Positions 9,122-16,507 of a stretch of DNA of 56,622 nt are shown piece after piece (the stretch's first letter is position 1; every line of letters starts with the position of its first letter). The notes below the pieces were generated by a model. That model saw nothing but the letters and a program-made list of their open reading frames with translations. It was not told where the DNA came from and made no database searches. Position numbers and translations under genes: made by a program. Origin of the DNA: DATCJA01 sp963814955 (GTDB lineage: Bacteria > Acidobacteriota > Vicinamibacteria > Vicinamibacterales > UBA2999). The stretch covers positions 1-56,622 of the forward strand of contig CAWFEX010000009.1 in the NCBI GenBank assembly GCA_963814955.1. The letters are read 5' to 3'.

Positions 9122-9322
9122 GTGAGTGAAAAGAAAGTGTGGCTCTTCGCCGGCTTCTTCGAGGAACTCAGCCCGGAACAGGTCCGCAATCAGATCGAGA
9201 CGCTCCGTTTTGCTGCCGGCGCCGATGCAGAGCAGACGTTCGAGGCCAAGGCCAACACGCTGCTCGCACAGGCCCAAGCCCACCGCGAGCTGTCCGCCTC
9301 CCTCGCACACGACGACGCCTGA
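9122..9322 (+). CDS. small protein, unknown (66 aa)
   Basis: A GTG start at 9122 is preceded by a GAGGGAC ribosome site. An ATG four bases earlier runs into TGA after two codons. The product begins with a short aromatic stretch (VWLFAGFFEELSPEQV) followed by an amphipathic helical region rich in Ala/Glu/Gln. It is divergent from the kinase gene upstream. No family recognised; composition and codon use look like a genuine gene. Confidence 0.6.
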   Translation: MSEKKVWLFAGFFEELSPEQVRNQIETLRFAAGADAEQTFEAKANTLLAQAQAHRELSASLAHDDA

Positions 9323-9498
9323 TCACGAATGGGGACTAACGCCGGCGCTCGCGTGCGTGCCCAAGCCGTCTTGAACGTCGTCTGGTATCCCAGTTTGTTC
9401 TTGTCGCTCGGAAACAGATACGCCCGTCACCTGCGACCGGCATCTGATCCTTGAACGCCTCAACTGCCTGGCCCGTCGGCGCCAGATCAACAGGTTGT

Positions 9499-10485
9499 TC
9501 ACCGACCCACCATCTTCTGAAGGTGTTCGGGGTACCGCGCGCCGTGGACTTCGATCTGCGCCGCTACGACATCGATCCTCTTCAGGTCGTCGGCTGAGAG
9601 ATCCATTCGCGCGCCACCGAGATTTTCCTCGAGCCGGTGGAGTTTCGTGGTTCCTGGGATCGGGACAATCCAGGATTTCTGCGCCAGCAACCAGGCGAGC
9701 GCGAGTTGCGCCGGCGTCGCGTGCTTGCCTGCGGCAAATGCTTTCAGCCAGTCCACAAAGGCGAGATTTGCCTTGCGATTCTCCTCAGTAAAACGCGGCA
9801 CGACGTTCCTGAAGTCGGTGGAATCGAACGTGGTGTTCGCATCGATCTTTCCGGTGAGAAATCCCTTGCCGAGCGGACTGAACGGGACAAATCCGATGCC
9901 CAATTCTTCCAGCGTCGGCAGGACCTCCTTTTCCGGCTCACGCCACCAAAGCGAGTACTCGCTCTGGAGCGCCGTGACCGGCTGGACCGCGTGTGCCCGA
10001 CGGATCGTCTGCACACCCGCCTCTGATAGACCGAAGTGCTTCACTTTGCCTTGGCGAATCAGGTCCTTGACCGCACCGGCGACCTCCTCGATCGGCACGT
10101 CGGGATCAACACGGTGTTGGTAGAAGAGATCGATACGGTCCGTCTTGAGGCGTTTCAACGACGCGTCGGCGACCTCGCGGATGTGCTCGGGTCGGCTATC
10201 GAGACCAGCCTGCTTCCCGTTCTCGACCCTGAACCCGAACTTCGTCGCAATGACGACCTGATCCCGAATGGACGCGAGCGCTTCGCCGACGACCTCTTCA
10301 TTCGTGAACGGGCCGTACACTTCTGCCGTGTCGAAGAAGGTCACGCCGCCGTCGACCGCCGCGCGGATCACCGCGACGCCATCTGCACGGCTGGTGGCAG
10401 GCCCGTAGCCGTGGCTGATGCCCATGCACCCGAAGCCGAGGGCCGATACTTCCAGTCCGCTCCTGCCTAACGTGCGTTTCTGCAC
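9499..10485 (-). CDS. aldo/keto reductase (328 aa)
   Basis: NADPH-dependent aldo/keto reductase of the YajO/AKR13-like group. The catalytic tetrad is visible: Asp and Tyr in FFDTAEVYG, Lys in VIATKFGF and His in FYQHRVD; cofactor-binding segments include WIVPIPGTTK near the C-terminus. The start is GTG at 10485 (V-Q-K-R-T-L-G). The preceding in-frame Met codons add an unlikely long leader. It lies 7 bp downstream of the HAD phosphatase gene, so the two are probably co-transcribed. Typical substrates are aldehydes, ketones or sugars; the specific one cannot be read. Confidence 0.9.
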   Translation of the reverse strand: MQKRTLGRSGLEVSALGFGCMGISHGYGPATSRADGVAVIRAAVDGGVTFFDTAEVYGPFTNEEVVGEALASIRDQVVIATKFGFRVENGKQAGLDSRPEHIREVADASLKRLKTDRIDLFYQHRVDPDVPIEEVAGAVKDLIRQGKVKHFGLSEAGVQTIRRAHAVQPVTALQSEYSLWWREPEKEVLPTLEELGIGFVPFSPLGKGFLTGKIDANTTFDSTDFRNVVPRFTEENRKANLAFVDWLKAFAAGKHATPAQLALAWLLAQKSWIVPIPGTTKLHRLEENLGGARMDLSADDLKRIDVVAAQIEVHGARYPEHLQKMVGR

Positions 10486-10492
10486 TGCTCTG

Positions 10493-11197
10493 TTACTCCA
10501 AAGATGTCTCCGTAAAGAACGGCGATTGACCCAGGCGATCCAGCAACTCCCGCGGGTCGTCGTAAATTGCGATTGAGCCTTGGAGCTTGGCGTCATCCCA
10601 CCCGCCGCATCGAAATGCGATCGTTGCAAGCCCGGCACGGCTTGCCGCCTCGATGTCATAGGGCGTGTCGCCAATCATGATGGCCCGGTCGGGTGATGAG
10701 CCGGATGTCTCCAAGGCCGCGACGAGGATGTCCGGATCAGGCTTGGATCGCTCAGCGTCGTCCGATGTCGTCGCGTCCTTTACCAACGCCTGCGCACCGC
10801 AGATCGTCAGCAGGGCCTTCACCTCCTCCTGTTTCGCGGATGTGGCGACGACGACTGTCAGGCGGCTTTCCAAGAGCCACTCGACGAACGCGGCCGCGCC
10901 GGGCGTTGGCTTGAGGGTCGGCAGGTAACACTTCCTGAATATCTCCGCGCGCTCTTCGGAAATCTTCCTGCCCTCACTGGATTCGTGGTCGAGCGAGGCC
11001 AGCTCCCGAAGCAGCTTGTCGCCACCTTTGCCGATCAGCGGGCGAATCTCTTCCGGTGGGTGGTGTCGGCCATGGGCCGCGAACGCGTCCGACCAGGCGG
11101 CCGCATGCGCCCCGTTGCTGTCCACGAGCGTGCCGTCGATGTCCAGGAGAACCGCGTCGTACCGCGGAAGCATCGGTTTTCTGCGAGTGTGGTCCAT
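10493..11197 (-). CDS. HAD-superfamily phosphatase (234 aa)
   Basis: Phosphoglycolate-phosphatase-like HAD hydrolase. Motif I LLDIDGTLVDSNG holds the nucleophile Asp, motif II is VVVATSAK, motif III RSKPDPDI holds the Lys, and motif IV is IMIGDTPYD. A helical cap domain sits between motifs I and II. The start could also be the second Met (MLPRYDAVLLD). First gene of a probable two-gene unit with the aldo/keto reductase. Likely removes phosphate from a small metabolite such as a sugar phosphate or phosphoglycolate. Confidence 0.88.
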   Translation of the reverse strand: MDHTRRKPMLPRYDAVLLDIDGTLVDSNGAHAAAWSDAFAAHGRHHPPEEIRPLIGKGGDKLLRELASLDHESSEGRKISEERAEIFRKCYLPTLKPTPGAAAFVEWLLESRLTVVVATSAKQEEVKALLTICGAQALVKDATTSDDAERSKPDPDILVAALETSGSSPDRAIMIGDTPYDIEAASRAGLATIAFRCGGWDDAKLQGSIAIYDDPRELLDRLGQSPFFTETSLE

Positions 11198-11241
11198 CTG
11201 CTATGGCTTGAGTGCCGTATTTGTGGTGCTTAATGTCCGCG

Positions 11242-11553
11242 TCAGGACCTTTGTCTTTTTTGTCCGGTACCTCTCCGCAGCGTTCGTCCTTCCGGAGCTT
11301 GTTGGACATCTTTTTCTACGTTTCTGTTTTCTTCATTCTCAATGTTGTCTTCAATGACGTCGTCACGGCCTAAAGAACGCGGCGAGGCAGTACCGCCCGC
11401 TATCGATTCGGATCCATCTCCTGGACGATTTGATATTCCTTGCTGATCCGCCGGAGGAGTCCACGTTTTGTCGCCCCGGCCACGGTCGCCCTTCGGATCC
11501 TCATCCGTTTGTGCGGGAACGTTTGCGCTTGGGTTGTGATCTTTGCTGTCCAT
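11242..11553 (-). CDS. hydrophilic low-complexity protein (103 aa)
   Basis: The ATG at 11553 is chosen because the frame upstream reads through unrelated sequence. The product is strongly hydrophilic and probably disordered, with DKTWTPPADQQGISNRPGD in the middle and an Arg-rich end. Short proteins with a similar KTW-PP-GISNRPGD core occur in other bacteria, without known function. It lies just beyond the HAD gene on the same strand. Confidence 0.5.
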   Translation of the reverse strand: MDSKDHNPSANVPAQTDEDPKGDRGRGDKTWTPPADQQGISNRPGDGSESIAGGTASPRSLGRDDVIEDNIENEENRNVEKDVQQAPEGRTLRRGTGQKRQRS

Positions 11554-11618
11554 GAGGCGGAATCGAGCAAATCGAATGCCGCCGAAAAGCCAGGGGCGTG
11601 GAACATGCTGCAAGCTAG

Positions 11619-11690
11619 ACCCGGCTGGAACCGCGTTTGACATAGGGCGCCGCATCACCCCCGCTTCAATCACGAATGACTAGATTGAGC
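11619..11690 (+). repeat. dispersed repeat, 5' module only
   Basis: CGGCTGGAACCGCGTTTGAC, ATAGGGCGCCGCATCACCCC and a degenerate TCAATCACGAATGAC match the 5' module of the window's dispersed repeat. The coding 3' module is absent here. Confidence 0.55.
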
Positions 11691-11780
11691 GTAGCTCAAC
11701 CCTTGCGTTACACTGCCGGCGCGATTACGCATTGACTCCTCGGAGGTCGGCGTTTCGGCTGATAGCATGAAAGTCTACAC

Positions 11781-12368
11781 ATGACGCACGGACAGTTCTC
11801 CGGAGATCCGCAGGCCGAGTGGCTCACGACTGCCGACACACCCGACCGTCAGATGCAGATGCTTGCGGACTTCCGATTCTTAGATCCAGAAGGGAAGGAG
11901 TGGATCACACCCGCGAAGTATGTGGTCGATGGTGCATCCATCCCTCGAGCCCTCTGGACACTAGTTGGATCCCCGTATACCGGCGACTATCGTCGGGCAT
12001 CAGTCGTTCATGATAAAGCCTGTGACGATACTCAGGGCGATGCAGCTGCCCGCCGGGCAGCGGACCGAATGTTCTATCACGCCTGTCGTGCTGGTGGGTG
12101 CAGCACTAGAGACGCCATTCTTTTGTACATGGGCGTTCGCATCGGCGCCTTGACACCCTTGGTTGCGGCATGGAGCGAATCGTCTGCAGACAACTTCGAT
12201 GGTCCACGTCTGTCACGCAGCGCAGGAGAGGAGCGCCTTGAGGCCGATTTTCGACTCGCAGGACAGTATGTCTTGGCTCAGGGCGAAGTCGACGACCCGT
12301 TCGAGATCGAGCGTCGCACTGATATCGCCTTGAGTACGTTCACGGGACTAGACCTCCGTGGAATTTAG
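11781..12368 (+). CDS. DUF1353 family protein (195 aa)
   Basis: The core reads VDGASIPRALWTLVGSPYTGDYRRASVVHD, the diagnostic segment of DUF1353, a family often found in prophages and in bacterial accessory regions. Usual family length is 100-200 residues. The first half holds the domain; the C-terminal 60 residues are acidic and unassigned. The ATG at 11781 is the only sensible start. It is flanked by parts of the dispersed repeat on both sides, consistent with a mobile accessory gene. Confidence 0.8.
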   Translation: MTHGQFSGDPQAEWLTTADTPDRQMQMLADFRFLDPEGKEWITPAKYVVDGASIPRALWTLVGSPYTGDYRRASVVHDKACDDTQGDAAARRAADRMFYHACRAGGCSTRDAILLYMGVRIGALTPLVAAWSESSADNFDGPRLSRSAGEERLEADFRLAGQYVLAQGEVDDPFEIERRTDIALSTFTGLDLRGI

Positions 12369-12454
12369 TCCGGCGCGCTGTCAAATAGCGGAAAAGTGTA
12401 GCAGTCCGTTCGGCGCAATCACGCATTACGATTCACAATTGCACGGCGCCGACG

Positions 12455-12550
12455 TCACCGCGTGTCCGTTGGCTTCAAACCTCCCGCCTTTGAAACGTTG
12501 CCACGGCTCGAGCATGTCGCGACCTATGGCAGATGCATCGACCGCATAGA
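12455..12550 (+). repeat. dispersed repeat, 3' module
   Basis: GTCCGTTGGCTTCAAACCTC followed by CCACGGCTCGAGCATGTCGC encodes VGFKPPAFETLPRLEHV, then a single-base loss breaks the frame where intact copies read RDLWQMH. It directly follows the DUF1353 gene. Confidence 0.6.
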
Positions 12551-12596
12551 CCAAAGCACATATTGAGCTCGAGGTCAGTACAAGGAGTCGGATGAC

Positions 12597-12680
12597 GTGG
12601 GCCGGTCGCTCACTCAGGATCGTCCTCGGAAGGCACGGACGAAAGCCAAGAAGGGGCAGGGAGATCGCGGGGACCGCTGA
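12597..12680 (+). CDS. possible micro-protein (27 aa), basic
   Basis: A GTG at 12597, nine bases after AAGGAG, opens VGRSLTQDRPRKARTKAKKG and ends QGDRGDR. The Lys/Arg-rich body resembles very small basic proteins sometimes annotated in soil bacteria. Short length makes chance possible. Confidence 0.3.
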   Translation: MGRSLTQDRPRKARTKAKKGQGDRGDR

Positions 12681-12691
12681 CGTAAATTGCG

Positions 12692-15448
12692 TTAGTTCGT
12701 CGGCACGAGGCGCTTCAGCTCCTCGAACCAGTTCTCCACGATGATGATCCGCGCCGGCGACCCGCTCTGTGCGCCCGCGACAGGTCCGGCTTTGATCATG
12801 AGAAACCGCTGCCCATCGGGTGACACATCATAGCTGCGACCTCCCGGACCCACGACATATTGACCTTTGAACAGCGGTGTCGGGTTGCCGGCCGCAAACC
12901 CCGAGCTTGTCTGCACAGGGACCGCCATAAGCGCGTCGCCGCTCCTGTAGAACAGCTCGCGGCCGTTCCGGGCCCACACCGGTTGGATTCCCCCGCCCGT
13001 GGACACCTGCCAGCGTCCCCCATCCACCGCAGGGAACGGACGCACGTATATCTCATCGCGGCCGGACTCGTTCGATTCGTACGCCAGCCATCGACCATCC
13101 TGAGAGAGGCTGGGATTCCGCTCCCGAAACATCGTATGAAGCAGCGGCCTGGCCTCCCGATTGCCGCCCGCCACCGCCCCATCGCCGGACAGCGATACAA
13201 GGACAACATCGTCGTTCTCGCCCGCTCCGGCAGCCGCGCCGAACGCCACAATGCTTGAAGAGTCCGGCGAAAAGGACGCGGGAAAAATCTGACCCTTCGC
13301 TTCGACCAGTCGCTCGACGGATCCGGTGCCGTCCGCAGCGACCCAGAATAAGCTCGTCTGCCCCGCCGAGCCGCCGCCACGTGACGATGAGAACGCGATA
13401 CGCTTGCCGTCCGGCGACCACGCGGGGAATTCGTCTTCACCCTCGTCAAACGTCAGGCGCGTAAGCGTCTCGCGCATGAAGTCCCAAATCCAGAGATCGC
13501 GCTGCTCATCACGCACGTCGAGCGCCGCTCTCGTGCCGTCGGGCGAAATTCGGGCGTACGTGTACGCGCGGGACGGCGCGGACAGCGGTGTTTCGCGCCC
13601 GTCGCGGTTCAACCACACCAGCGTGCTGAAGCTGGCTTCGCCGCCGCCAACCAGCCGCGCGCCGCTCAAGTACACCAGCGTGCCTGTATCAGAGACAGCG
13701 TAATTGGCGGTCCCGTCGCTCGCCGATTGATTCACAGGCCGCGAAAGACCCTGAGCGACAGCCACGGGGCCGCCGAGCACGCGGCGCTGCGCGCCATCGA
13801 ACGCGACCGCGAACAGCGCATCACCCACGGCGAACAGCAGGTGGCCGGTCCGCACATAGCGGGCGTCGCTCCCTCCCTGCCAGACGATCGTCCGCTGACC
13901 GGTCCGCAACGACTGCACGGCGATCTGCGCGGTGTCCCATCGGGCGGGCGTTTGGCCGAAGCCGGTGGCGACGGTGAACAACACAGAGTCGCCATCGGGC
14001 AGCAGCTGCGGCGAGGCCAGTTGCTCACCGCGCATCGCCGGGATGACGAGCTCGGGCCTTCCACCCGCCGCCGAGACGCGCATGATCCCCTTCGCAGACC
14101 CGAACAGGATCGTGTTGTCGTGGCCCCAGGACGCGCCGAACGCAGCACCATCTACTACACAGATGGTCACGGGCGTCCCACCACTGACGGCAAGACGGCG
14201 CAGCTGGCCCTGCACGCCGAAGGCGATGGTCTGCCCGTCGGGCGAGAAGAACGGACTGATCAACGGCGCCTCAGTGCCTGGAATGACCCGAGCATCCAGC
14301 TCGCTTATTCGCCGGAGGTAGAGCCCGTTGATCGTGTTGTAGAGGAAGTGACGGCCATCGGGGGACAACGCCACGACCTGACGATTGACGCCTCTGAACT
14401 GCTGGTTTCCACCAAGAGCGTGATCGAATCGGTTGACAGGCGCCGGCGCGGCGCCCGGCCACAGAACCCAGGCGGCAACTCCGGCTATGAGGACACCGGC
14501 AACCAACGCCATCGCGGGGATGGCCAGCCGCCTCCCGCCAGGTGACCGCGAGACGGGGAGCTCGACCCGCTGCGCCGCGCCCGAATCGAACGCACCCTCC
14601 AGCGCCAGCCGCAGACTCTGCACGTCGGCGATGCGCCGCTTCGGATCCTTCTGCAGGCACGCGCGCAGCGTCGCCCGGACGCGCGATGGGACTTCCGCCG
14701 GCAACCGGCTCCAGTCGGGCTCCAGCTTCAACACATTCGCCAGCGTGTCGGTCACGTCGTCGCCTGCAAACGCTCGCCGCCCGGTGAGCATCTCGTACAG
14801 CACGCAGCCAAACGCCCAGACGTCACTGCGCCTGTCCGCTGTCTTGCCGCGTGCCTGTTCTGGACTCATGTATGCGGCCGTGCCAAGCAACATCCCGACG
14901 CCGGTCATCATCGCGGGTGACGTGATGGTGGGAGATGCCGTCGCATCGACGCGTGCGGCCGCCATCGGTTCCAGCGCCTTCGCCAAACCGAAATCGAGCA
15001 CCTTTACCGCGCCATCTGGCCGCAGCTTGATGTTCGCTGGTTTCAGATCCCGGTGGATGATGCCCTGCTCGTGTGCGGCCTCAAGCGCTTCCGCAATCTG
15101 CCGAGCGATCGAAAGTGCTTCATCAACCGGAATCGGTCCGTGGCCAATCCGGTCCGCGAGTGTCTCGCCTTCGACTAACTCCATGACGAGAGCCCGTGTG
15201 CCGTTCGACTCTTCCAGACCGTGGATGGCCGCGATGTTTGGATGATTGAGGGACGCGAGGACTTCCGCTTCGCGTTGAAACCGCGCGAGTCGATCAGAGT
15301 TGGTGGCGAAGCTCTCAGGCAGAATCTTCAGCGCGACATCACGTTTCAACCGCGTGTCGCGTGCGCGATACACCTCGCCCATGCCACCTGCACCGATCGG
15401 CGAAACGATTTCATAAGTGCCGATGCGCGTGCCAGCTTGGAGTGTCAT
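12692..15448 (-). CDS. Ser/Thr protein kinase with PD40 propeller (918 aa, intact)
   Basis: Complete kinase-sensor protein. The kinase domain has Gly loop GAGGMGEVYRARD, Lys41, HRD 132-134, DFG 152-154 and YMSPEQARGK. A membrane helix lies at about 312-335 (AIPAMALVAGVLIAGVAAWVLW). The rest is a TolB-like PD40 propeller with repeated SPDG turns, ending NWFEELKRLVPTN like its paralogs. The start codon overlaps by one base (TGATG) the stop of the neighbouring kinase fragment, so the two formed a translationally coupled tandem pair before the upstream gene was disrupted. Likely autophosphorylates and phosphorylates unknown targets in response to an extracytoplasmic cue. Confidence 0.92.
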   Translation of the reverse strand: MTLQAGTRIGTYEIVSPIGAGGMGEVYRARDTRLKRDVALKILPESFATNSDRLARFQREAEVLASLNHPNIAAIHGLEESNGTRALVMELVEGETLADRIGHGPIPVDEALSIARQIAEALEAAHEQGIIHRDLKPANIKLRPDGAVKVLDFGLAKALEPMAAARVDATASPTITSPAMMTGVGMLLGTAAYMSPEQARGKTADRRSDVWAFGCVLYEMLTGRRAFAGDDVTDTLANVLKLEPDWSRLPAEVPSRVRATLRACLQKDPKRRIADVQSLRLALEGAFDSGAAQRVELPVSRSPGGRRLAIPAMALVAGVLIAGVAAWVLWPGAAPAPVNRFDHALGGNQQFRGVNRQVVALSPDGRHFLYNTINGLYLRRISELDARVIPGTEAPLISPFFSPDGQTIAFGVQGQLRRLAVSGGTPVTICVVDGAAFGASWGHDNTILFGSAKGIMRVSAAGGRPELVIPAMRGEQLASPQLLPDGDSVLFTVATGFGQTPARWDTAQIAVQSLRTGQRTIVWQGGSDARYVRTGHLLFAVGDALFAVAFDGAQRRVLGGPVAVAQGLSRPVNQSASDGTANYAVSDTGTLVYLSGARLVGGGEASFSTLVWLNRDGRETPLSAPSRAYTYARISPDGTRAALDVRDEQRDLWIWDFMRETLTRLTFDEGEDEFPAWSPDGKRIAFSSSRGGGSAGQTSLFWVAADGTGSVERLVEAKGQIFPASFSPDSSSIVAFGAAAGAGENDDVVLVSLSGDGAVAGGNREARPLLHTMFRERNPSLSQDGRWLAYESNESGRDEIYVRPFPAVDGGRWQVSTGGGIQPVWARNGRELFYRSGDALMAVPVQTSSGFAAGNPTPLFKGQYVVGPGGRSYDVSPDGQRFLMIKAGPVAGAQSGSPARIIIVENWFEELKRLVPTN

Positions 15449-15751
15449 CAGTTGTTCGGCATGAGACGCTTCAATTCTTCAAACCAATTGAGGACGACAG
15501 TCATTTGCGTCGTCGCGGGTCCAGACGACTGCCCATCGTTCTGTACCATCAGAAAGCGCTGGCCATCCGACGTTACGTCGTGACCTGTCACAGGAATGAT
15601 GTTGGTATTTTGCCACTCGAACGACGCCTTTGGCGCACCAACTTTGAGCGTTGGGCCTGCCATAACGTCCACCGCCATCATGCTGATCGTGCCTGGACCA
15701 CTCTCTGCTGGCGCAGTGTAAAAGAGCTCTTGCCCGTTTCGAGCCCAGGCG
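15448..15751 (-). pseudogene. C-terminal remnant of a third kinase-propeller gene, split by IS6
   Basis: The minus frame reads WARNGQELFYTAP, then VTSDGQRFLMVQNDG and the family ending NWFEELKRLMPNN. The upstream edge is the IS6-family insertion. Beyond the IS, at 16454-16507, the same frame continues (WRIFPQLSTRGR), and deleting the IS with one copy of the 8-bp duplication rejoins it. The remaining kinase sequence is missing: the CHAT gene's stop lies at 16508, so the 5' part was lost at that junction. Confidence 0.75.
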
Positions 15752-16453
15752 GGGGCGCTGTCAAGTTAACGTCGACCACGGCCACGTTGGGAATTATCTC
15801 GACGTCGAAGTCGTCAGGCCGCTGCCACGGCGTTCCACGTAACGAACGCGCGCGAGCGCAGAAGTCGCTGATGGCCGGCGCGAAGCCGATGTCGTCCAAC
15901 GGTGAACAGGTTGCGAACGACGTCGTGGACCGCGAGGAACCGCTGGGCCTGTGCCACCGATTTGAACGCCGCATATGCCGCTCGCGCCACCGGTCGGTTG
16001 GTGGGAGACTTCGGCCCGGTTGTTGGCGTAGCGGGTGGTGTCGTGCGATCGGTGACGACGTGCGGCACACTACGCTTGGACTTCCCGCGCGGCGGTATCT
16101 TGGCGGGGCTGGAGCAGGATGTCACCTCGCATCTTGGTCGACGGCCCCCAGGTATGACCTGGCCGCGAATGTACGAGATCGGCATGATGCCCACGTGTCG
16201 CCGACTGGCCCCGCCCAACGCCGGAGTCGCCGCGCGTAGGCCGCACCGAAGATCTCGCACCAGTGCCGGATGGACTCGTACGACACCGTGATGCCGCGTT
16301 GGGCGAGGAGGTCTTCGACGTCGCGGAAGCTGAGGGTGAACCGGTAGTAGAGCCAGACGGCGTGGCAGATAATCGCGGGCGGGAACCGGTAGCGTGGATA
16401 GTGCGCGACAGGCATCCGGCTACTGTGCCCGCGGTCGCATCAAGTTGACAATG
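15752..16453. mobile_element. IS6-family insertion sequence with 8-bp target duplication
   Basis: 702 bp bounded by direct repeats CCCAGGCG at 15744-15751 and 16454-16461. The ends are imperfect inverted repeats (left GGGGCGCTGTCAAGTTAACG, right inverted CATTGTCAACTTGATGCG). An 8-bp duplication and a single transposase of about 230 codons are hallmarks of the IS6 family. The transposase is frameshifted, so the copy looks dead. Confidence 0.75.
15814..16415 (-). pseudogene. IS6-family DDE transposase, frameshifted
   Basis: The N-terminus RYRFPPAIICHAVWLYYRFT and then LSFRDVEDLLAQRGITVSYE is the IS6 helix-turn-helix region. GDTW starts the catalytic domain and SYLGAVDQDA marks the second conserved block. 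After this the frame shifts; KSVAQAQRFLAVHDVVRNLF and HRLLRSRAFVTWNAVAA in another frame are the normal C-terminus. The catalytic Asp of the GDxWxxDE block is lost in the shifted reading. At least two indels. Confidence 0.78.
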
Positions 16454-16507
16454 CCCAGGCGCGTCCTCGCGTCGATAGCTGAGGAAATATTCGCCATGTG
16501 GTCAGCA

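Noticed and set aside
14542..14787. Arg/Pro-rich ORFs antisense to the kinase genes (6.8-8.6 kb, 13.7-15.3 kb)
   Set aside because: They follow from the high-GC codon bias of the real kinase frames and have no domain or ribosome site.
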